Part shown: positions 51,581-62,900 of the stretch, one piece after another | Layout of the letters: each line of letters begins with the position of its first letter | Numbering within the stretch: the first letter of the stretch is position 1 | Assembly: GCF_028682395.1 (NCBI RefSeq) | Contig: NZ_JANHLC010000008.1 | Coordinates: forward strand, 62,001-126,000 | Origin: Pseudomonas putida | GTDB lineage: Bacteria > Pseudomonadota > Gammaproteobacteria > Pseudomonadales > Pseudomonadaceae | Length of the DNA: 64,000 bases | Reading direction: 5' to 3' | Notes under the pieces: model-generated | What the model was told of the DNA's origin: nothing | Database searches by the model: none | What the model saw: only the letters and a program-made list of their open reading frames with translations | Position numbers and translations under genes: made by a program

Positions 51581-52294
51581 ATGCCTGCGAACACCCTGCG
51601 TTTGCTGCTGGTCGAGTCGGCGCCCAAAAGCCTGAACGAGCTTGGCTGCAACCTGCAACGCCAGGCCCACCGGGTGCATCACTGCCAGGGAGCGACCTTG
51701 AGCGACGGCGACATCGCCGCGTTCGCCCCCCATATCATCCTGCTCGACATACCGGAAAATAGCGCTGCCAGCCTCGAACTGGCCGGTCATATCCGCCAGC
51801 TATGGCCGGCCATGGGCCTGATGCTGCTGACCGAGCGGCAAAAACCCGAACACCGCCTACGCGGCTATGAACTCGGCGCCGATTACTGCCTCAATAGGCC
51901 CCTGGCCGAAGGCGAACTGCTTGCCCTGGCCGGCGCGTTGATGCGCCGCCTCGGCCGGCCCCCCAAACCCAGCACCACCACGGCGCCCACCTGCTGGCGC
52001 CTCGCCGCCTCCCGGCAGATCCTGCACACTCCCCACGGCACGCCTCTGGCCTTGAGTCGCAGCGAGCGGCGCCTACTCGAATGCCTGCAATGCTCGCCAC
52101 TGCATCAGGCCAGCCGCAAGGCCCTGATCGAAGCCCTCGGCGCGGAATACCTGAGCTACGACGAACGACGCCTGGAGGCGATTGTCAGCCGCCTGCGGCG
52201 CAAACTCAGCGATGCCCTGGGCAGCCCCGCACCGTTGCGTGGCCTGCGGACCCAGGGTTACAAATTCACCGAGCCGCTGTCCTGCAGCAACTGA
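51581..52294 (+). CDS. OmpR-type response regulator with atypical receiver
   Basis: The 237-residue protein has a receiver-like domain (about 6-120) and a winged-helix Trans_reg_C domain (about 140-232, with LSRSERRLLECLQCSP and RRLEAIVSRLRRKLSDAL). The phospho-acceptor position is kept (Asp56 in LLDIP) and Thr84 is present. The N-terminal acidic pair is reduced to Glu12-Ser13, and the conserved Lys is Arg106 (LNRPL). It may work without phosphorylation. No sensor kinase is adjacent. It lies 19 bases from the convergent tpsB stop, so adhesin control is possible but unproven. Confidence 0.82.
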   Translation: MPANTLRLLLVESAPKSLNELGCNLQRQAHRVHHCQGATLSDGDIAAFAPHIILLDIPENSAASLELAGHIRQLWPAMGLMLLTERQKPEHRLRGYELGADYCLNRPLAEGELLALAGALMRRLGRPPKPSTTTAPTCWRLAASRQILHTPHGTPLALSRSERRLLECLQCSPLHQASRKALIEALGAEYLSYDERRLEAIVSRLRRKLSDALGSPAPLRGLRTQGYKFTEPLSCSN

Positions 52295-52312
52295 CACACG
52301 GCAGGCCCTCCC

Positions 52313-53974
52313 TTAAAGCAGCTTGAACACCAGTTGCAGGTTCACGTAAGCCGATTCCTGATCGGGACGCACATTGGTCAAAGGCACGCCCACCAGCAAT
52401 TCGCCGGCCAGACGCGGCGTGACCTGCCAGTTCACCCCGGCACCCGTACTGTCGATTTTTTCCGGTTGGCGAAACGACGCATCGATCCGGCCATAGTCGT
52501 AGAAACCGAAACCGGTCACCCGAGGCGTCACTCGATAATTGGCCTGCAGGTTGGTGTAGAACCCGCCATCGCCGGCCAGTTCACCCTGGCGATAGCCGCG
52601 CACCGTCGAGGCCCCTCCTATCTGGAACAACAGACTGGAAGGCACCCCTTCCTTGCGCGAGTACTGCCATGCGCCGTTGGCGTTGAGGTACCAGTTGGCA
52701 TCGAGCACTTGATAGAACTGCAAGAAACCGCTCCAGATGTCGAAGCGATCCTTGAGCGGGGTGCCCTGCAGCTGGCTGTGGGCATCCTGGTACGCCACGC
52801 CCACGCGCAGCGAACGGCCGGGCGCCAGGTACAGTGCCGTAAGATCGGCCTGAGTCGATTTGACCCGATTTTCATTGAGAAAAACGCCAGCGATATGGTT
52901 CTCGGTACGCTGCTCGCCGTAGGTCAACTGCCCGGTCAGGAGCCAATCGCGGTTGCTCCAGAGTGGATGATTGATAAACAGCGCGGCGTTCTGCGAGTCG
53001 CTTTCGGAATCCAGGTCACTGAACGCCCCATAAATCACCTTCGCCTTGCTCTTGCCCAGACGTGCGCCCATTCGCCCGCCGTAACGGTTGAACGGTGCGT
53101 CATAGGCCAGGCTGCCGACTGTCGAGCCACGCGAACCGGCGCCGAAAAACGACAGCACGTCATCACGGCCCAGCGCGCCGTAATGGCGGTACATCAAACC
53201 ACCGGACTCCTCGCCAGTGGACTCATAGCCGTGGTTGTTGGCAAACACATCGAGGCTATTGCGCGGCGGCTCGGTAACCGAGACAAACACATCGGTCAGG
53301 CCATAGCCCTTGCCCGGCTGCAGTGAAGCCGACAACACGCCGCTGCTCAGCCGATTGAACCGCGAGAGTTCGGCTTCCAGGCGTTGGGGATCGACCAATT
53401 GCCCGGACTCGACGCTCAGGCGTTCGCGCAAAAAGGCCGGGCTCATGTACGTATTGCCTTCAAGTACCAGGTCGCCAACCCGGCCCTCTACCAGTTGGAT
53501 ACGTACGCGTCCCTGCTCAATATTCTGCGGCGGCAGAATGGCTCGCGCGGTGACATAGCCCTTCTGGTCGTACAGCCGATTGACGGCCGAGAGAATCCGC
53601 TGCAACTCGGCAAAGTGTACTGTCTGGCCCAGATAGGGTTTGACCACCGCCTCCAACTCCGCCGAAGAAAAGATCGACGATTGGCTGAACACCACGGCAT
53701 CCAGTGTAAAAGCCAGATCGGCATTGGCCGGCAGGGCCTGGTCGCCCACCGCGGGGACTTCAAGGGCCGGACCTGAGTCCTGAGGCACCCCATCAAGACG
53801 CTCGAGGCTGCGTTGCTGTTGGCGCAGCAGCTCCGAGCTGATGGCACCGGCCGGCGGTGGCAATGGCTGGGCAGCCTGGGCCGGGCCGGCAAACCAGCCG
53901 GTGGCGCAGATCACGTAAGGCAGGCAGGCCCCGGCAAGTCGAAGCCTGGCAAAAGGAACGGCATTACTTTTCAT
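52313..53974 (-). CDS. TpsB, two-partner secretion outer-membrane transporter (ShlB/FhaC/HecB family)
   Basis: The 553-residue protein has a signal peptide (cleavage near GPAQA), a proline-rich linker and plug-helix region (about 36-85), two POTRA domains (about 85-240; FTLDAVVFSQSSIFSSAEL, LVEGRVGDLVLEGNTYM) and a 16-strand barrel with the VRGYRQGELAGDGGFY motif near residue 455, ending in VNLQLVFKLL. It exports the adhesin encoded immediately upstream. Its ATG overlaps the adhesin's last 11 bases. Confidence 0.94.
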   Translation of the reverse strand: MKSNAVPFARLRLAGACLPYVICATGWFAGPAQAAQPLPPPAGAISSELLRQQQRSLERLDGVPQDSGPALEVPAVGDQALPANADLAFTLDAVVFSQSSIFSSAELEAVVKPYLGQTVHFAELQRILSAVNRLYDQKGYVTARAILPPQNIEQGRVRIQLVEGRVGDLVLEGNTYMSPAFLRERLSVESGQLVDPQRLEAELSRFNRLSSGVLSASLQPGKGYGLTDVFVSVTEPPRNSLDVFANNHGYESTGEESGGLMYRHYGALGRDDVLSFFGAGSRGSTVGSLAYDAPFNRYGGRMGARLGKSKAKVIYGAFSDLDSESDSQNAALFINHPLWSNRDWLLTGQLTYGEQRTENHIAGVFLNENRVKSTQADLTALYLAPGRSLRVGVAYQDAHSQLQGTPLKDRFDIWSGFLQFYQVLDANWYLNANGAWQYSRKEGVPSSLLFQIGGASTVRGYRQGELAGDGGFYTNLQANYRVTPRVTGFGFYDYGRIDASFRQPEKIDSTGAGVNWQVTPRLAGELLVGVPLTNVRPDQESAYVNLQLVFKLL

Positions 53975-56900
53975 GGTAGGTCTCGGTACCCAGGTTCACG
54001 GCCACGGCCGGACTGCTGACATTGGCCAGCCAATCCAGGGCTGGCGGGGTGGAATTGGCTGCGTTGAACACCGCCGGGAGATCGGAACCATTGGCCGTGC
54101 GGTAATCCTGGTTGAACTGCGGGCGGGCCAGATCGAATGCCGCATAACCGGCCGTTACGAAGTTGCGGGTAAACACCCCGCGAGCGGCGTTGAACCACAT
54201 CGGCGCGTGCGAACCAGTGGCGCCGCGCCCTTCCAGATCGAGGCTGAACGCCTTGCCCGGCACGTAGTACTGATAGTCGGCGTCATAGCGCAGGGCTGGC
54301 GTCGTGTTGTCCATCAGGGCAGAAACATAGGCCGTGCCCAGACGCATCTGCTCACCGATATAACCGCTGACCACATTGAGCCGCCCGGCATCGGCGCGGA
54401 TATCGGCCTGCCGCGCACTGAGCCGTTCGAGGCGTACATGAGGCGCGGCAGCGACAGTCAGGTCGACACGCTCGGCCATCGCCCCGTCCACACCCGTGGC
54501 CCAGACCCGCAATGGAGAAGCCTGCTGGGTCTGGGTCACACCGGCGCGCAGAGTTTCGGCGCGCAACTCCAGGTTGTGGGCCACCCGCACATCGGCAATG
54601 TCCAGGTCGGTGGTGGCACGTTGGCCGTCACCCTCGGCCACCACCCGGGCTGAGCCGGTCAGGGCGTGCACGCGCTCGGCGGTGGCGTCGCGCAGCACAT
54701 GCAGGTTGATGTCGCCAACCGGCGTCTGAGCATTGAAACGTCCGGTGTCCAGGCGCACCGCACGCTGAGCCTCGCCGATACCGCTGGCGGCGACTAGGTC
54801 GACCTGCCCCTGCGCCTCGTCGGTGGTGCGGATCAGCGCCTCGTCGTCCACCATGCGAATGGCGCCCTGGCTGGCCGTCAAGGCCACCTGCCCATCGAGC
54901 ACGCTGTTGGCCATGACCAGGTTGTTCTGCCCGGCCAGCACGTTAGCGCCAAGCCCGAACAGCCCCAACGCGCCCCGTTGCTGGATGACGGCAAACGGGT
55001 TGGCCGACGTGCCGATATAGCCAGAGGTCTTGCCGCTGGCGTCGATGGCGCGCAGGTTGACCAGACCGCCATCGAGCAGAGTGGAGCCGCCCAGCGAGTA
55101 GAAGTTGCCGTGGTTGGCGGTGAGGTTGGTCTCGCCTTCGACTTCCAGGCTACCGACAACCACATCGCCATTGAGGACCACCACATTGGCGGTACCCGGC
55201 GCCACCAGACGATAGATCGTGACCGGATCATTCCCGTGGTTGGTGACCTGGATCGGGTTGTCCGGCGAACCGATATTGCGCCCCGCGTCGATATACAAGC
55301 CGCCCGTGATCGCCCCTGCCACCCCGGTGGCGGTCTGGTTGATCACATCGCGCCCGGCATACACATACAACGTGCCGCCCACGGTAATGTCCTTGAGGAT
55401 CACATCCTGAGAGGTGCCGACGTGGTAGTCGCCCTTGGCATCAATTACCACCGGCTCCTTGGCTTCCACCACCAGGTCGTTGCGCGGATTGAGGGTCACC
55501 CGCAGGGTGCCGTCGCTACCTTTCTCGGCCTTCATGGTGCCGGGCTTGGCCTCGGCGAGGAACGCCAGCAACTGACTGGACGAATACTGGTTACCCGCCG
55601 ATGACGACAGCTGATTGACGATCGAGTGGTAACCATCGGTCGCCTTGACCGTGAAGACCAGTGTCTCGGACTGCGGCAGCGGTTGCGTCGGATCATTGTT
55701 CAGGCGAATGGCGCCCTGGTTTGCCGCCACATTGGGCAACGCGCCGGTGGACGGTCGAGTGCCCGCCTCCGCGCCCGCATTGATGACCGTACCAAGCATG
55801 GCCTTGTCCCACACCGCGCCATGGGTCATCTGCGCATAGAGCGCCGAGCCGCTGTCGAGGTTGTATTGGAAGTCGCTGGCACGGGTCTGCAACAACCCCT
55901 GGTCAACGCCGGGAGCGCTGGCCAGGAAGGTTTTCGCTTCCAGGTAGCGGGCCTTGATCGCCGCATTGATCTGGGCATCGCTCGCCCCATGGCCAAGGCT
56001 GGCCGCAACCTGCTCGCGGAACAGGCCCAGGCCGGTGCTGCTCAGGCTGAAGGCGCTATCCGGGTTCTGCGCCAGTTCGCGGATGTTCCAGTAATCGCTG
56101 TAATAGCGCGCGACCAGATTCTCGTAGCCCTTGATGGTACTGGCCGCGTGGTTGGCATCGGTCAGGCCCATGCTTTCCCAGAGCGCGATTTTCTCTTGCA
56201 ACTTGGCGTCATGGTCATCGGCCTTGGGCGGTGCGCCCAGAATCTGCCCGCTGGGGGTATTGAGCTCGACATTGCCCAGCAGCGACTCGATAAAGCCGAC
56301 GTTCATGTTGCCGCTGGCCTGGGTCAGCGTCACGCTGCCGGGTGCCGAGGCATTGATCTCGTGGCTCTGGGTCACCAGGGCGCGATCACTGGCGCCGATG
56401 GAGCTGCCCGAGCCTGAGCGCAGGGTCAGTACGTCACCGGATATCGACGCGCCCGTGGCACCGGCGTGCTGGTAGATACCGCCGACTGCATCGAGGGTGA
56501 CATCGCCCTGGGTGTGAATCGCCTTGGCGTACATGTCCCCCGTGCTGTTGAGGAAGATATCGCCCTGGCTTTGGGCACTCAGGGAGGCGCCAGCGACCCG
56601 GCCATCGATGATATTCAAGCCTTCGCCGGCACGACCGATACCCGCGCTGGCATTGAGTTGCAGGTCCAGACCCTGTAGAGAACCGCCGGCCTGCAACAGC
56701 GCACCGCCGGTGATATCGAATCGGCTGGTGCCGACATCGTTGCGGATCTCGCCGCCGACCAGCACGTTGGACGTCGCATCGACCTGCAGGCGCGACTGGC
56801 TGTTGCCGACAAAGCGGATCGGAATGGCGTAGTCGGCCTTGACGCTGTTGGTCAGGGTCAGGGTCGCATCGGTCGCGACATCGAACCGGGTGCCACTGAC

Positions 56901-59900
56901 ATAGCCGCCCCAATCACCGCCATCGGAGGTGACGTTGACCTGGGTGTACTTGAAACTGGCATCGGCCCACTGCATAAAGGTCTGGTCATCGCCGGTCGGA
57001 TCACGGACCACCACACTGCCATCGCCGACCAGATAGCTCTTGCCATCCGAGGTCGCCGTCGCGGATACCCAATTGCCCAGTTTGTCGTAGACCTCGGTAC
57101 TCTCACCGTCAACACCGGTCGCTCCGGCGTAATCGCGAGTGACGTGATAGCTGTGCGTCCACTCGTAACGCGCACCGCTCTGCGGGTTGTAAGTGAAGTC
57201 ACGGCCGATCACGCTGCCCAGGCTGGCGTCGGCCAGGCTGGTAGCGCCGTTGGCATCGTTGTAGACCGACACGCTGTCCTGACCCGCCTGGTTGACATAC
57301 CACCAGGTCTGCGCGCGCCCGGCAGCGGCACCGCTGCCCCAGGTCTTGAGCGTATCGGTGATACGCACCACGCTCTGACCGCCGCTGCCCAGATTGATAT
57401 CCGTCAGCAGCAGGTCGTAACCGGTGCTGTTGTTGATCTGCACATCACCATAGCCGGAGTTGACGGTGATATTGCCCAGGGTGTTGGTGTTGATGATATT
57501 GCCGGTCAGCGACACCGAGCCGCCGCCCGCAGCATCAATGCGTTGTACCTGGATACGCTGTTTGTCCGAATCCCAGTAGACCTGCGGCACTTCGTCGGTG
57601 CCGTTGCCGTCGGCAATCGCCGTGACATGGTTCAGGCGCACCAACCCACTGCCCGGCACAATCGCGGCAATCTCGGCCGCCGCAGCGCTGTTCAGGTCCA
57701 GAGACCAATCGGTGCGGCTACCCACCTCGATACCGGCGTTGATGTTGATATTGCGCGCATTGACCATCAACGCGCCGCCGACGGTCAGTGCGCTCTGGCT
57801 CGAACCACCGGTATCGGCACTGGACAGCGCCACGCTGTTGCGGGTTTTGATCGCGTTCAGAGCGGTGTAGGTCCAGTCCCAGACCCCCGTATTGCCTAAC
57901 CAGTTATGGTCGCTGGCCGAAAGGTTGCCGCTGTACTCGTACAGGCCGTCCTTGAACCAGGTTCTCCCGGAGGTATCACTGCTCGAGCTTTCCCAGTAGT
58001 CACGGTCCAGGCCGGACAGAATGATCTGCTGCTCCTTGCCGTCGCCGCGCCCATACTCGCGAATCAGGTAATCGATAAAGGCGTCGCTGTCGGTGTGCTT
58101 GAGCGAACCGTCGGCATTGGTGTTGTACGTCACGTTGGCAGCGTATTCGGCAATCGCGTCGGCCAGGTTGCGCCCATTGAGCAAGCCCAGGCCTTCAGGT
58201 GACAGCCGGCTGATAACACTGGCCCATTCAGCCTGTACCGAGGCCAGGTTCCAGGTGCGCCCCGGCAGGTTGACGAACAAGTCGCCATGGGGCACGTCCA
58301 TGCTCAACTGGTAACTCTCGATGCGGGCGAACTGCGAGACGTTGCCCGACTCGTTGCGCAGCGAGGTATTCCCCTTGAGGTTTTCGATATCGCCCAGCAC
58401 CAGAATCCCGGGCGCCCGGCTGGTGTGGCCCGGGACCTTGGTATCGTAGGTGTTGGCGATCACGACCGAGGGCACGCTCGGGCGCTGGTTGGCATCGTAG
58501 TAGTCGGACTGCGAGCGCTTGACCTCGGTCAGCCGCGCACCACTGGCATTCAACTTGGCAGCACCGGTCGAGAGAATCGAACCGGTGCCGGCCGCCGAGA
58601 CCAGGATGCCGTTGGTCACCAGATAGTCGTCGGAGCTGTTGTGGATAATCACCGTCGGCGCGCCATAGGCCGTCAGATCGGCGCCGGACTGCTGGATACG
58701 ATCAGCGCCGACCCGGATATCGCCGGCCCCGGCAATGATGTCACCGACCACGAGGCTGTCCACCGCAGTGGTGCCATCAGCCCCCGCGCCAAGGGCCTGG
58801 GCGGTACTGACGCGCATCTGGTTGTACAGGCTGATCTGCTCACCCAGGCGGGCGTATTCGCTGGAGCTCGGCGATAAGCCGGCGCGCTGCTGGATCAGGC
58901 TGGCCAGGGTCGCATCGATTTCGGCCAGCGGGCGGAACGCGTCGGTGCTGCCGGCAGGCTTGAAGCTGGCGGCGATATCACCGAGTACCGAGACGGTGCG
59001 CAGGGTGGTGCCGTCCCAGTAGATTTCCTGGCGGTTGGAAACGCCCGCAATCACCTTACTATTGCCCAGATTGAGACTGGCCAGGCGGTTGACCTTGTTC
59101 GAACGGGTGGTCTGCTCGCTGGAAAACAGCGACAGATATGGGTTTTTGCCAACACCGTAGCCGTCGGCGCTCACCGCGCCATTGGTGGCTGTCAGCTCAA
59201 CATTACGCACCGAGCGCACCAGGGCGCCCGTGCCAAAGACCAGGTCGTTGGTGGTATTGACCACCGCGTCGGCCCCCAGGCTCGCGGTCACCGGGATCAG
59301 TGTGTTGTTCACCACTGCGGTATTGGCCACTGCACGGATATCGTTGGCCAGGTTGCCGTCGGCGCTTTGTCCGGCACGCAGGCCCAGGTTGCCGTAGGCC
59401 AGCAGGTTGGCGTTGTTACCGAAACGGACCAATTGGTGAGCGGTCAGGTCGATCTTCGAATCGCCGCCGCCGGCACCGACCAAGCCATAGACATCGACCC
59501 GGGCATTGGTCGCGGCCCGGCTATCGCTATAGGCCCCGACCTGCAACAGGCCGCTGCTCTTGAGTTTGACGTCGTTGCCGAACAGCACCTGGTTGCTCAG
59601 ATCGACATCCATTTCGGTGCCCGCGTAGGGCATCACGATCCCGCCCCCGGCCGACAGGCGACCGGTGTCCGCCACCCGCAAGGTGTTGTGGGCGGTCATG
59701 CGCAGATGGCCTTTGTCGATGACCAACGGGCTACCGACGGTGGAGAGGTCTACGCCATTGCCCACCAGAATGCGGCTGCTGTCACGGATCTGGTTATCAA
59801 CCAGCACGGCACTGCCGCTGACAACGCCACCGGAGCCGGAATAGGCCTGTGCGCCGCCTTGCGTGAGGCTGTGGGCTTCAATATCAAGCCCCTCGCTGGC

Positions 59901-62900
59901 GGCCAGTTTGGCACCGTCACGGATATCGACCCGGGTGTTGGCGCCCAGATCGACATTGATAAAGGTCCCGGAAGCGCCAACCATCGCCGCCTGCAGCGAA
60001 TCGCTGGAGCCGGCGTAATCGAGCTGGTGTTCGGCCAGTACCTGAGTACGTCCGGTCAGCACATTGCTGCTGCCCAGCACCTCGACCGCGGTGTTGCTGC
60101 TGGCATCCAGGTTCAGGGTCGAAGCACTGCCGGCAATCACCCCGCCGCTACCGGCCATCGCTTCACCGGTCACGCCATTGCGGCCGGTGGCGGACAGGTC
60201 GAGCAGGCCGCCGACTACCCCGGTCGCGCCAAAGCGTACCGTCTGGCTAGCCGCAACATCGACATTGCCGACGTTGGCGCCGACCGCCAGCAGGCCGCCG
60301 ACGGCGATACCGGTAGCATCGGTCTTGGCCCGGGTCTGGTCCGTGGCCTTGACCGTGGCATTGCCGCCAATGGCCAGACGCGCGCCCTGGCCGATCTCGG
60401 CCCGGACCTGCGTGGTGATATCGGCATCGGCCACTGTCGCGTTGACCCCAAGCAGCATCCCGCCGCTGGCGCCGACCGCGCGCGCCTCGACACTCTGGTC
60501 ACGGCTGCGCAAGGCGGCGGCATTGACCTCCAGCGACGCGCCGCCGAGGTTCACCGCGCCGGCGCCGGCCTCGGCCAGGTTATCGACACTGGCATTGGCC
60601 ACACTGGCGCCAATCGCCCCCGCCCCAATGGCTGCACCGAGCGAGAAAGCCTGGGCCAGCGGATCGGTGCTGGCGCGAATGCCAATGGCCCCCTGGGCCA
60701 TCAGCAAGCTGCCGTCCCCGACCCAGGCGCGGGCCCGGGTCTTGTCCGAAGCATTGGCCACTACCGCGTTGCCGGCGAGGATACCGCCACTCGCGCCTGC
60801 CGCGTCCACACGGTTGCTCGAACGCGCCAGGGCGTCGATGGCAACGCTGGCGGCACGCACCTGCACGTTTTTGCCCAGCAGCGCCTCGGCCTGGCCGGTG
60901 CTGCTGGCGGTGGCGATAGACGCACCTACCGCCACGCCACCGACACTGACGCCCAGGGTCTTGGCTTGCAGCGCATGATCAAGCTTGGCATCGACGCTCA
61001 ATGCACCGCCGCTGGTTATCGAGCTGCCATCCAGGACCCGCGCAGTGACCTGGCTGCTTTTTTCACTTACCGCCACTGCCGCCCCAAGGCCGACAAGACC
61101 ACCGCCACCGGCGTAGGCCTTGGCTTCGGTGACACCGTCCTGGCCGTCATCGGCACTGATTTCCACCTTGCCGCCGGCCGTTAAGTGGCCAGCCAGTTCT
61201 GCCAGGCTGCGGTCGCCGACATTGATGACGGCAACACCGGCACCGGCGCCCACCAGGCCACCCGCAACCCCGACCGCCTGACTGGAGGCATCGGTACGGT
61301 TCTGCGCGCTGATGCTGACATTGCGCCCGGCATCCAGGGTCGCGTTGCCGACTCGTGCGGCAGCCGAATACTGAGTAGTTGCCGGGCTGGCCAGGAAGGT
61401 GTCGTTCGGGTTGATGGTCTTCTGGCGGGTATTGATACCGGCCTGCAAGCTTGCGGCACCGGAAAAGCTGCTGCCCATCTGCCCCTTGAGGCCCGAGTCG
61501 CGGGCAACGTTCTGCGCGTTGGACACACTGCTGTCCAGACTGGAGGTTGCCTGGGAAGAGGCACCCGCGGCCACGCTGACCACCGAAACCCCGGCTCCGG
61601 CCCCAACAAAGCCACCACCGGCCGCGGCCACCGACAACGAGTCGATATCACGCTGGTTCTCGGCCTTGATACTGATATCGCGGTCGGCGTTGACGACTGC
61701 CCCATCCCCGACACTCGCCACTGCACCGCTGCGCACCACTTGCACATCGGCGCCGGCGCCGATTCCGGCGGTCCCGCCCACCCCGGCGGTGCCCAGTACG
61801 CTACTGGTGCTCAGGGAGTCCCGGGCATGCACACGCACGTCCTGCTGGACACCATCAAGGCCGGTATTGATGCGGCTACCGGCACCGACAGCGGCCGATG
61901 TCTGGCCGGTAGCCGTCAACACATTGACCGTGCCCGCGACACCGGCCGTACCACCACCGGCGCCGGTAAAGCCCACGGTGGTCAAGTCCTGGCTGGCACT
62001 CGCGTCGATGGCGGTGAGGCCGGCAGCGTCCAGCTTCGTAGTGCCACGGGTATAGGCTTCGGTCCGCTGATCCAGGTCGGTGACGATGACGGTCGCGCCG
62101 ACTCCGGCGACACCGCCAGCCGCCACGCCACCGGCAACGATATCGAGGTCATTGTCGGCATCGGCGGCAATCTCGATACCCGCGCCCGAACTGCGCAAGG
62201 TCGCGTTCTCGACGCTGCTGCGCACGGTGCCTTCCAGGGTCGTGACGGCCACCGAACCGCTGACCCCCGCCGTGCCACCCACGGCAGCGCCAACGACCAC
62301 GGCATTGAGATCATGGGTGCTGCGGGCGTTGACGCCAATGGCCCCGCCAGCAACGAGGCTGGCCCTGCTGACATTGGCCTGGGTGCTGTGATCCAGAATC
62401 GTGGTCGTCACCGACGCACCCACCCCGGCACTGCTGCCACCGCCCGCCGCGCCATTGCCGGCGGTCACGCGGGTGTGATGGTAGGCGCAGACCTGCACGG
62501 CGCCCTGGCTCTCAAGCGTCCCGCCCGTCACCTCGGCCCGGGTCTCGCCACTCACCTGGTTGACGGTGACCGCGCCAGCGACCCCGACATTGGCGCCCGC
62601 GCCGACACTGGCCGCAACGCTGTCCAGCTCATCGGTGCTGCTGGCGACCACGGCGATGCCATTGAGGCTCTGATGCCCCGTACGCTCGCTCAGTTCCAGG
62701 CTGGTGTCGCTGCTCAGGGCGCCGTTATCGACCGACTGGGCCGGCCCCTGGCCGCGCGCGGTCAACTTCGTGCCACTGCCGGAAATACGTGCTGTGGTAG
62801 TGCCTTCAAGCTGGTTGACCGCGACCGCACCAGACATGCCAACGCTGGACAGGCCAACGCCCAGGGCACCGGCCACGGTCTCGATATCGCTGTCGGAGCG

